Assembly (NCBI GenBank): GCA_030762175.1
Contig: CM060831.1
Coordinates: forward strand, 1,939,001 to 2,003,000
Direction of reading: 5' to 3'
From: Metallyticus violacea
Lineage: Eukaryota; Arthropoda; Insecta; Mantodea; Metallyticidae
DNA: 64,000 nt
Notes under the pieces: generated by a model
Seen by the model: only the letters and a program-made list of their open reading frames with translations
What the model was told of the DNA's origin: nothing
Databases searched by the model: none
Part shown: positions 54,900-64,000 of the stretch, piece by piece
Numbering within the stretch: position 1 is the first letter of the stretch
Layout of the letters: the number at the start of each line of letters is the position of its first letter
Translations under genes and position numbers: made by a program

Positions 54900-55080
54900 G
54901 TGAATATATTGTACTTATGAAGCTGTATATAATGGAGTGGTAATATATCCTACATTAATCTATTCAAACTGCTCATACTATTTATTTGCATAACATTGGA
55001 CATGTTTCCGAAGTTAATTGCTTCCATCATCAGCTGTTGACAGACTACTTGAACTGGCAACTTTTTTTACTTTATCTACA
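54900..55080 (-). mobile_element. PLE 3' end, family A
   Basis: Reverse tail (GTACTTATGAAGCTGTATAT AATGGAGTGG), end sequence TACATTAATCTATTCAAACT, and a hammerhead-like core CTGATGA...GAAACATGTCC on minus (about 55007-55037). The coding part is absent. Confidence 0.7.
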
Positions 55081-55589
55081 CTTCTCTCTTTTGGACATTA
55101 TTTCACTACTCAACCAATCACTTCCAACATTCACTTCACTTTCTCTAATCTGGATAAAAAAGACTGCTATTAATATTACCTCTGAGTTCACATATTTCTC
55201 CTTTAGCTTTTTTCATTATCTTATTGCAAGCTTAATCTCTATTTAGTGTTTTCTTGCTTCTTAGTTCTATTCCCTTTCTAGATGATGATAATGGCCATGT
55301 TCAGATGTGACAATATTGTCTTCTTTTATAGAGAGCTTCTGCATTCTCCTCACTACTCTGCTTCCAAGCCTTCTTTTCCCTCTCCACCAGGTTACATGCT
55401 GCTTCTGCCTCCCCTCAGCAGTTTTTACATTAATGGATACACTGTATATCAGTGATTCTTAATAGGTATTACTGTACTGTAAGCTTTGCTAGGTTTATGC
55501 AAAGTTTAAAATTAAGACTGATTTACATTCCATAGGGTTCTTGCATTGCAGAATAACTCAAGAAATATAAAGTTAAGGATAGATTAATG
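55081..55589. other. No gene recognised
   Basis: AT-rich, pyrimidine-rich in part. Confidence 0.5.
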
Positions 55590-55608
55590 GTGTGTGTGTG
55601 TGTGTGCG

Positions 55609-55652
<44 letters not shown>
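55590..55652. repeat. (TG)n CGCACG (CA)n alternating tract
   Basis: 63 bp of strictly alternating purine and pyrimidine, with a TG-CA inversion through a CGCACG core. Confidence 0.95.
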
Positions 55653-55655
<3 letters not shown>

Positions 55656-56394
55656 GCTCATCTCATAACTTAACAAAAACGATTTAAGTTGCAATATAAG
55701 GAAAAAAAAAAGAAAAGAACAATGCATATCATACATTGTCAAATGATATACAGTGACATTTTGCCATATTTTATGTGTTATCTTATGACATCATACTTCA
55801 TCAACTGAATAAATAAAACATCTTATTATATAAATATTGTGCATGGACAGATTTGAATCTTTCATTATTATCAGATGAAAATACATTTATAATAATTTGT
55901 AGAACATTATATATTTTGGTGCATTCATAATAAACTCCTTTTTTGTAACAAGATACATTTGCAATGTGCCTATACAGATTACTCTCATGTCTAGTGTTTA
56001 TGATATAAATAGAGGACTGCATGATCTTGCTGGTAAAAGCAATTAAATCAGTCTGCTATTTAGTAAGATTTTTATAAATCTAACAAAACATTATCATTTA
56101 AAAACAATTAACTTTACTTTAATCAATATTTATTTTTTAAAAGGAACAAGAGAAAATATTCAAGAGTTTAAAATATATTTATTTTACATGGTATTTATGG
56201 GATAATACCTTGCAATAAAAGGTGTGGGTTATTAATGAAAAATTTGAGATTGTTGTTTCTAACACAAACATTCATTTTGTGATGGAGAAGATACATGCAT
56301 TTTCTGTTCAAGTGAGAGAAGTCTCTTCTCTCATTTCTTATTTTATTTGTTTGATAATGCCGAAAAGCCCAGGTACTAAAAAATATTAAAGAGA
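55653..56394. other. No gene recognised
   Basis: AT-rich intron sequence. Confidence 0.5.
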
Positions 56395-57500
56395 ATTACA
56401 AAGACAGCAGATTCACATATTACCACAAGTTTGGAAAGATATTCAAAGAATATGGCATAAAATTAGTACCACAAAATAAATACAATAAAAATAAATAAAT
56501 TGTAGTTAAGAAACTGCAGACTCCTACATTAATGTATTCAACCTGTTCACACTAGCTCCATTTACTTAAAAATCAATATTCATAATAAATAAAAACAAAA
56601 TAAAAAATAACATATTTTGAATTAAAAATCCCCATAACAATAGGACATGTCTCTCAAGCTAATTGCTTTCATCATCAGCTGTAGACCAACAACTTGAACT
56701 AGCAGCTGGATCCCAAGATGCTTTTGTGGCAGTCTCTGATGGTTTTAGTAGGAACTTGCCGAGTTCAACCATGGGTGGGAAATCAAAATTCAAGTTTTTC
56801 TTAAGATAAAAAATATTTTCTCAAGTAGAGAGTTCTATCGTTTGTGAAGTTCTTTTAATAGCCTAGTCTCTGGTTTAATTTATGATTATTGGTCCAAAAG
56901 TGAGCTGCTACTGCTGATTTATTAACCTATTTAAAAATAATATTCTGAAAGTGTTCTTTCCTCTGAATTTCCAAATTTCTCTTAGTTTTTCCGATGTATC
57001 TCTGATCACAATCCACACAATTGATTTCATTAATTCCTCATTTCTGTTGGTATGGTGCCTTTTGCTGTGCAACCTAATAAATGTTTGATTTTATATTTGT
57101 TCTTTCTGGCTAGCATTATACCATGTTCTTTGATTATGCTCTTAAATTTGTTGTGATAAGTTGGATAGTACATGAAGCTTTTGAATTTGTATGTTTTCTT
57201 GATGTTCTTCAGTGTGGAAGCCTCTGTTATAGACTTCTGTCTTTTAACTTTATTGATAAATTTTATTACTATGTCTTTGTTGAAACCAATGATTATAGCT
57301 GTCTTAATTATCTGTTGGTATTCCAATTTGTACTCTGTTTCTGTGAGAGGCATGTTAGTTAATCTGTGTGCTAAGCAGTGAAACACTGCATATTTATATG
57401 TAGTGGAGTTACAACTATTATTTTTTATGTAATTTTCTGTGTGTTTCTTTTCTATGAATTTCAAAGTTCAGACTATTTTATTTCTTATGATTTTTAAATC
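56395..57500. mobile_element. PLE, mostly minus strand
   Basis: A short plus piece (FTYYHKFGKIFKEYGIKLVP, 56410-56500), then from 56525 a minus PLE 3' part: end sequence with CTGATGA core (about 56655-56685), C-terminus, GIY-YIG and the RT downstream region in ORF 57030-57464 (HTENYIKNN, AVFHCLAHRLTNMPLTETEY, YYPTYHNKFKSIIKEHGIML). A relative of the full PLE at 20496, and again inverted at its end. Confidence 0.8.
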
Positions 57501-57682
57501 TACTATTTACTGTTAAGTCCTAGACTCCTACTCGCTGAAGTTAAGGTCAGACAGAATCTCTATTGCTATGCAAGTAAAACTTTGATAAAACTAGAAAGCT
57601 TTCCAGTTGTTAACAAGGAAAATGTGGTAACTATACAATATAAGTAAATGCAACTCAGGCAATAACCACTGTGAGCACATAC

Positions 57683-57768
57683 CCTCGGCCCAGAGCTGGC
57701 CATGGTCGATGCTTTTTCCACAGCTTTCCAAGATACCAATCACTCTGATTCTCCACCAATCCAATTGC
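57683..57768 (-). CDS. LARGE1: LARGE exon B: GT8 domain, [10 protein letters not shown] segment
   Basis: Short 86-bp exon encoding [17 protein letters not shown] followed by [11 protein letters not shown]. This matches the LARGE GT8 segment directly after the DxD region. It was found from homology, since the exon is too short to stand out as an ORF. The acceptor is CAG|GCAATTGG and the donor GAGG|GTATGT. It ends in phase 2, which exon C completes as the glycine codon of GRG. A PLE begins about 180 bp downstream in the intron. Confidence 0.93.
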
Positions 57769-58569
57769 CTGTAAAAGAGGACAGTTATCTATCTCATTCA
57801 TTGCCATGTTTTAATTTAAAATGAAACTATTCCATCTGTAAGTTATATTTTCAACAGTTAACAGTGGAAAATGTTTCCAAATTGAAAATGCTTATTTCAT
57901 AATGATTTCAGCATTTTAAATATGAATATGACATTTAATACCCTTATTAGCTCATATTTCATTTATGATGCTTTAGTACATGCATATAAAATGAAGCTAA
58001 TGATATCATTGGCAGCATACCTGAGAGCAGGAATGAGGGGGTCACTACAGATCGTTTATTCATTTTCTCTTTATGGCTTGCTGGGGTGAAGGTTAAAGTA
58101 TTCTTTACATTGTTTGCAGGTTTAGTTTGTAGTTATATTTCATTTGAAAAATCAGAATGTCACGTAAACGTATAAACAATTTTTGTTAATGTGACTATTT
58201 TCTCTTAACTACTTCACTTGTGAAGACAGCCTACCACTATTGTTTAGGTGATCAAGACAAAATGTTGGTACCTCATATGCTATGAAAGTACATGGATGGA
58301 TCCAATTCATGTAGATACAAGGATAATATGAATAACTTGGTTTGAATCAAAGAGAACTAGTTCAGTTCTGCAAACATATTGTATTTTTTGACATAATCTT
58401 CAAGACATGAATTCTTTTATGTGGATAGTAAATGGCATGGATGTAGCTTTGATGGTCAGGATTACACATTTATAAATAAAATTAATTTCAAATTGCCTTA
58501 CTATGTTATTAAAATGTCCCATTCCCACGTATGACCCTGTACATTTGTGTTTCTCAATTAGATACCTAC
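57769..58569. other. LARGE intron A-B, nothing recognised
   Basis: The only LARGE intron of the window in which I see no transposon. Confidence 0.5.
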
Positions 58570-58784
58570 TTGTTTTGGTCCTAATTTGGAAAAAATCTTC
58601 CAGAGCTCTGCAATGTCAGTTGCAAAAGTGACATCAGTATCCAGAACAATTGCCTTCTGTAAAGTATCAGGCAACACCTTAGGGAGTGTCAGTTTCATCA
58701 GACCATATACTCCAGAGTAGTGTTTGTTAGGAATCCATGATACATCTGGCACTACATTGTCTGCCAAGTAGAAACTAACTTCAG
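58570..58784 (-). CDS. LARGE1: LARGE exon A: GT8 domain with first DxD motif
   Basis: 71 codons plus two bases completing a codon begun in an upstream exon outside the window. The peptide contains [17 protein letters not shown] and [18 protein letters not shown], both strongly conserved in LARGE. DTD (58633-58641) is the metal-binding DxD motif of the xylosyltransferase (GT8) half. The acceptor is TTTCAG before the exon. The donor is placed as CAA|GTAGGT, because only this site leaves phase 0 for the next exon; a GTATCT four bases further on would break the frame. Confidence 0.95.
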
Positions 58785-58974
58785 CTGAAATTAGACATAC
58801 AAACAATTTAGAATTCTACTTCTGAATTGTAGCAAAAACCTTAATCATCTGCTCTGCATTGAAAAACCAGCTATCATAAAATTTCACAAGAATTCTATTG
58901 CATTTTTAATTATAATACAATGGACATTTAGCTGTTATTTGATCACAATTGTTGGCATAGTAATATTATTATAC

Positions 58975-59935
58975 TTAACTTGTTTAAAATACAGAGCATT
59001 CCTATCATCAGCTGGAAAAGGACTTCTTTTTTATGAATTAAGAGTAGGCTTTTCTACATATATACAAATGTTGGTATCATTATGTTCATGATTTCTTTGC
59101 AATAGTAAATGAAAATGGAAAGAGAATGCAATAAAACTACTCAACCTACAAGACAGCACCATCATTTTCACAATGGAATTAGAAAACAACAAGGTTCTTC
59201 CCATGCTAGATATAAAAATTATAAAAAATGGCAATATACGGGAATATGACATATTCAGACATCCATACAGAAAATTACATAAAAAATAACAGCCACAATC
59301 CAAAACAACATAAACTTGCCTCACATTCAGATTAACAAACCTATCAATAAACAGAATACAAATCTGAGTACTAACAAATCATAGATATAGCAATAAAAAT
59401 GGCTACACAATAGATCAACAAGAAAATAGAAAAATTAAAAAAACCAAAACAAATAATAGAAACACCAATTTAAAAGGCTACAAAGGAGATCATATGTAAA
59501 AAAATTCACATTCCATTCATGGGCACACCAAAAAGTCCAGTAGATTTTTAAAGATGCAAATATTATTTTGGCTCCAGTAAACAAATGTAGTTTAAAAAAT
59601 ATCCCAAAAATTAACACAAAAGACAAATTACTGACAGGAAAACAATCAGGCATTTACGAAATCAGTTGTAAAGACTGCAATATGAAATATATAGGTTAAA
59701 AATAAAACATTATTCTATTGTTTAAGGAACACATGAGAAATGTAAAATATAAATACACAGGAAATCAATGATAGCATAACATTTCTGGCAAAAAAATCCC
59801 AAAATGAACCAAAACTTTATAACCTGTTCAAAAACCCACAGAATTAACAGCGTGGATAAATATATTCATAAACAAAAATAAGGAAAATTTATATCCTATA
59901 GGAATGTATTAAACATGTTCGTTTCACTGTGAAAA
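58975..59935 (+). pseudogene. PLE RT to C-terminus, degraded
   Basis: Broken frames: WYHYVHDFFAIVNENGK (YVDD replaced by YVHD), HTENYIKNNSHNPKQHKLA, ITDRKTIRHL / ISCKDCNMKYI (GIY-YIG region, about 59660) and AXHFWQKNPKMNQN. Ends with TTTCACTGTGAAAATTCCC at about 59925-59943. Confidence 0.75.
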
Positions 59936-59943
59936 TTCCCACT

Positions 59944-61834
59944 ATTTAAAACAAGACATTCATTTATATAATGTCTTTAGCAGCACCAATTCCCATACCT
60001 TGAGTGATAATAGTCTCAACATTTAAATTATTAAAATCAACAAGAGGAAGCAAAACTGCAAGGTTCCCCCTAATTAGAGCTGAATACTAAATAATTTACT
60101 AAACTGATGCAAATGATCTCAAGTGCAAGTTTTCAGTTATCAATATGTGAGGGAACCTACTGAAATTTTTCTTAATGTTATTTGATGATCCTCTGTCATA
60201 ATGACAGCAGCAGTATTAACATTACTGAAAGACTGCCTTCTCTTTTTCAACATTTTAAACAATCTTCCAGCTGCGCTATATGGAAAAACAAACTGTCCAT
60301 AGGCCTAAGCTGGAGTTCCCTCCCCCCTCCCCCAGATGAAAGCATAATTTCAGAGCAGCATAGTGTTCATTGCATGTCACCTTCATTTTGCTGTAGGATG
60401 AACTGAACATGTCTCTACTTGTACACCTCTCATGGGTGAGAACCAGAAGTGAAAACAATGAAACTAGTATCAAGTGTACATTATGAATTAAACTAACAAC
60501 ATACTGCAAAATTAAATTTTAGTATGAGATATTATGCCTGTAAAAATAATAATTATATTTCTTTATTGAACTGCTGTCGTACTTAACATCAGAGATCAAA
60601 ATAACCACATTGGGGTTCAGTTTCAGAAGGTAGAGAGCTCAGCCAATGTGTGCTAGTGAAGGCTGCACTGCTTCCAAGTAATGCATTCAGAGCATGTAAG
60701 GCGGGCAGAGATAAGAGGAAATGAAGTAACATTTGTTGCATCATGAATGGTCAAAACATAAACTTATGCTGCAAAGTATGTGCTGAATGCTTCTACATAG
60801 CATTATAACTTGTGACACTGCATTTTAAAGTGTTTAGTTACTGAAAACATCATACCTGAATTTATGAAAATGACTTATTGCAGAGGAGTTGCAAGCTAGT
60901 CATCCTCCTTATCAGCACTTAATTCGGAATCAGTTTCCTGCAGATTTATTATTAAGTTTTGTGCAGTGTTATTTCATGCCATTTCTTTCTGGAAACCTTC
61001 TCCCTGTAGGTTTCATAGTGTGCAACATGAGACTAGCCCAGTCTTGTTTTGTTACTCTGTCAAGTACAGCATACATTAGCTTTTCAACATCCGCAAGATG
61101 AAGTGAGTTCCGGGCTTTGTGAAAAATTGGTATATATCATGCACTTCCTCAGATGACTATTTCTTAAAGAAAGCCTGGGAGTGGAATACCTTGCCCTTAG
61201 TGCCTGCTCCACTGGTACCAGGTTTTGAAAGTGAGATCAATTAACAAAATATACAAATTAAAAAAAATATTTTTGTTGTCATAGTTACACACAGCACTTA
61301 AAACTTAATTTGCCTTATGCACTTAAATTTTGCACCAAACTATCAATAAACATGTGGGCTTTCAGACTGCAGTAAACTGTGTTGAATTAATTTATATGAG
61401 AAATACATATAGTTCGAATATTATATCATAAATATCTCACTGTCTACAGTTTACTGAAAAGAAATTACACAAGGGCAAGATTCGAACATACCATAAACAC
61501 AAGGATCAGCATTTGTTTATTTCTGAAATGATAAATTGAGAATTATATAGTAGAGAAACTTGGCCTTTGGATAGACTGCTTCAAAATTTATTGTCGCATA
61601 TAGCTAAGAAAATAAAATTATAATTTCCAGTAGTAATTTTGAGTGACGAAAAATAGGAAACACTGTTGCTCATGCTTGTGCCTTGAGGATTTGAACTAGG
61701 CAACATTGCATGCCTACGATAGGCCAGTAGCTCTAGGAAGCCCCTCCTAGTACCATCTCACATGCCTTCTAATACCATATGCTGTATAGTGTTAAGGACA
61801 GTAGTTTAAAATAAAATATTCAGAAAAATATACA
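59944..61834. other. No gene recognised
   Basis: 1.9 kb upstream of exon A (inside the LARGE gene). ORFs up to 77 codons without motifs. I looked here for the missing upstream LARGE exon and did not find it. Confidence 0.5.
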
Positions 61835-63215
61835 GCGGTAGTTTTTTTTGTATCCAGAGTTTTCACAGTGAAATATAGTATAATATGACAAATTATTATT
61901 ACAAAATCACTCAAATTTCACTAATTTTGTTCCACTTACTTGGACATGTTTCAAAGGCTGCTGCCTTCATCTTCAGCATGATTCCATTGTCTGCTTCCCT
62001 GCATGGTATTAAGATGTCGCTCTGTAGATTTTACAAACTTAATAATGAGGTTACTATTGTTTGGGAGATCAAAATTAACCAAATGTTCCTTGTTTTGTTT
62101 ATGAACATATTTTTCCACACTGTTAATTCAATGCATTTTTGAAGAGCTTTTAAGAGTTTTGGTTCCTTTTGGAATTTGTGGTTCTCTTGCCAGAAATGGT
62201 CTGCTATTGCTGATTTTTCCGTGTATTTATATTTTACATTTCTTATGTGTTCCTTAAACCATATGGTAATATTTCTTTTTGTTTTGCCATGTATTTCATA
62301 TTGCAGTCTTCGCAACCGATTTCGTAAATGCCTGATTGTATTCCTGGCAGAATTTTGTCTTTTGAGTTGGTTTTTAGGAAGTTTTTAACTACATTTGTTT
62401 ACTGGAGCCAAAATGATGTTTGTCTAAAAATCTTCTGGAAATTTTGGTGTGCCCATGGGTGGAATGTGAATTTCTTATATATATGATCTCCTTTGTATCC
62501 TTTTAGTGTGGTGATATTTGTTTTTTTAGAATTTTTGAATTTTCTTGTTGACCAGACCTTATTGTTTAGCCATTTTTCTGTGCTATATTTATGATTTTAT
62601 GGTGCTCTGAATTGTATTCTGCCTTGCTTATTGGTAGGTTTGTTAATCTGAATGTGGGACTATTGATTATGACAAGTTTATGTTGTTTTGGACTGTGGCT
62701 GTTGTTTTTTTACATAATTATCTGTGTGGGTATCTTTTCTAAATATGCCAAATTCCAGATTATTGCCATTTTTAATAAGTTTTATATCCCCGAAGGAAAG
62801 AACCTAGTTGTTTTCTATTTCCATTGTGAATTTAACATTGCTGTCTTATAAGTTGAGTAGTTTTATTGCATTCTCTTTCCATTTTTCATTTACTATTGCA
62901 AAGAAATCATGAACATAATGGTACCATCATTTGTTTATATGTGGAAAAGCCTGAACTAATTTTATTTCCAAGAAACTCATGTACATATCTGCCAAGAATG
63001 GTGAGAGTGGGTTTTCCAATGCTAGACCTTTCTTTTGTGTATAACTATTGCCTCTGAATGTGAAGTGGGCTTGATTGATACAAATTTTGGTGAGATTCAG
63101 ATATTGTTCTACTACTTCTCCGAGTAGGTTTACTCAGGTTAGCCATTTCTTTACAATATTTATTAGATTTTCTTTGGAGATGCTAGGAAACAGAGAGACC
63201 ACATCATAAGAAACT
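61835..63215 (-). pseudogene. PLE, minus strand, RT to 3' end
   Basis: Minus order: DVVSLFPSIS (motif A, about 63190), KGLALENPLSPFLADMYMSF (motif B, about 63000), YHYVHDFFAIVNEKW (YVHD, as in the 59-kb copy), GIFRKDTHTDNYV, FTFHPWAHQNFQKIF, GIYEIGCEDCNMKYM (GIY-YIG with YIG changed), end at TTTTCACAGTGAAATATAG (61858). Inactive. Confidence 0.82.
61948..61976 (-). ncRNA. Hammerhead-like core, stem II GAAGGC/GCCTTT
   Basis: CTGAAGA, U, GAAGGC, loop AGCA, GCCTTT, GAAAC. Six pairs (one G-U); all visible core bases present. Confidence 0.5.
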
Positions 63216-63399
63216 ATTCATAACTATCCTGCTATTCTTAACTACTTATAAAAGGGTAGAACTGTTTACATAGCACATTCCTGTCACATGCCTTCTTCTC
63301 ATGGCCAGACAACACCCGAGTTAGCATCGCAGGAACTTTTTGCTTTTTTATACTTGATTCTGTATTTGGTAAGTTATAAATATCAAATTGGTCAGTTTC

Positions 63400-64000
63400 T
63401 TCAATAAACATAATTTATTTGTTAGTACTCAGCATCACTTTAGGAAGAATCATTCAACACTCACAGCTATGGCAGAGCTAATCCATGAAGCAATTGGATA
63501 ATGGAGATTTAGTGATGGGACTCTTTCTTGATTTATTAAAGGCATTTGGCAGTATATCCATTATTGCTAAAACTTGAAAACTATGGTATAAGGAGGAAAA
63601 CATTTGAATTACTAAAATCATACCTGACAAATCGCAAACAATGGCACAAGGATACAGAGTAATATTGGTAATATTATTAAAATATTTTCATCACAATATG
63701 ATATTGTAAAGTATGGAGTTCTTGAAGACTCAGTTCTTGGCCCTCTTTTATTTCTTATATATGTGAACAATACCCCTCAGTTTGAGAATTGCAAAATAAT
63801 TTCATATGCAGATGATACATCACAACTATTTTGGGACAAGACAGTAGAGAGTATAAAATATTTAATAGCAGACTCCTCAATGGTAATGCTAAAATATCTT
63901 GAAATATCAATCTAAAAATAAATTTAAACAACACAACAATTCTACACTTCCAGCATTACAACAATAAAAGTAATAATCCTGAAATAATAAATGGAAAAGT
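63400..64000 (+). pseudogene. Jockey-like LINE RT, continues beyond window
   Basis: LTAMAELIHEAI, GDLVMGLFLDLLKAF (motif A region), LKLENYGIRRKTFELLKSYL, YGVLEDSVLGPLLFLIYV (motif B region), ISYADDTSQLF (catalytic YADD). Stops and shifts; the 3' part lies outside the window. Confidence 0.8.

Larger units (their letters stand above)
15632..58784 (-). other. LARGE1: LARGE gene, C-terminal ten coding exons (exons A-J)
   Basis: Ten minus-strand exons join in frame into about 555 residues of a LARGE-type glycosyltransferase. The order follows the family: second part of a GT8 domain (exons A-C), linker (D), then a GT49 domain (E-J). In vertebrates the enzyme sits in the Golgi membrane and alternately adds xylose and glucuronic acid to O-mannosyl glycans of alpha-dystroglycan. 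Exon phases agree at every junction (A/B 0, B/C 2, C/D 0, D/E 0, E/F 1, F/G 0, G/H 0, H/I 0, I/J 2) and every intron is GT-AG, so the gene is probably functional. The vertebrate protein is about 756 residues; the missing 200 or so N-terminal residues should lie above 64000. Introns run from 0.8 to 8.7 kb and are filled with transposons. Confidence 0.95.

Noticed and set aside
61670..61745. Minus-strand tRNA-like stretch with AGTTCAAATCC
   Set aside because: B box only approximate, A box and stems not convincing; at most an old SINE relic.
58785..64000. Search for the upstream LARGE exon (segment before the conserved VSFY)
   Set aside because: No minus-strand match flanked by splice sites was found; it probably lies beyond the window.

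Overview
The window looks like an AT-rich, intron-rich, transposon-dense animal nuclear genome, most probably an arthropod. The evidence is one host gene with GT-AG introns, many Tc1/mariner relics, two tRNA-derived SINE families and a very large load of Penelope-like elements (PLEs). I cannot name the species. There are no bacterial operons, rRNA genes or CRISPR arrays.

Host gene. One gene, on the minus strand, spans essentially the whole window. It is the C-terminal three quarters of LARGE, the bifunctional xylosyl/glucuronyltransferase that polymerises matriglycan on alpha-dystroglycan in the Golgi. Ten consecutive coding exons run from 58784 down to the stop codon at 15632. All junctions are GT-AG with matching phase, giving about 555 residues without an internal stop. 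Both DxD catalytic motifs are present: DTD in the GT8 domain and DID in the GT49 domain. The N-terminal exons (membrane anchor, stem, start of GT8) lie beyond 64000.

Introns. Almost everything else is mobile DNA in the LARGE introns or 3' of the gene. PLEs with reverse transcriptase and GIY-YIG endonuclease dominate. Many are not simple insertions but fold-backs: an inverted copy of the PLE 3' end sits at the 5' side. The best copy (20496-23759) has a 15-bp target site duplication (TSD), arms of about 1.14 kb, a 607-residue RT/GIY-YIG ORF and a 52-bp asymmetric tail. Short hairpin elements of 157-237 bp with the same ends, tail and their own TSDs look like its non-autonomous derivatives. At the PLE 3' ends a hammerhead-like core (CTGANGA, variable stem II, GAAAC) recurs with compensatory stem changes.

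Layout. 1-15.3 kb: region 3' of LARGE, with nested mariner/DDxD/SINE copies, fold-back PLEs, SINEs and a LINE fragment. 15.6-19.5 kb: last two exons, a 62-bp minisatellite, a mariner and a PLE. 19.7-28 kb: two Tc1/mariner-superfamily elements with terminal repeats, each split by a PLE. 28-41 kb: exons H to E among PLEs, piggyBac, IS630/Tc1-type and mariner relics. 41-53 kb: exons D and C with SINE, LINE and fold-back PLEs. 53-64 kb: palindromic PLE ends, exons B and A, degraded PLEs and a LINE entering from the edge.
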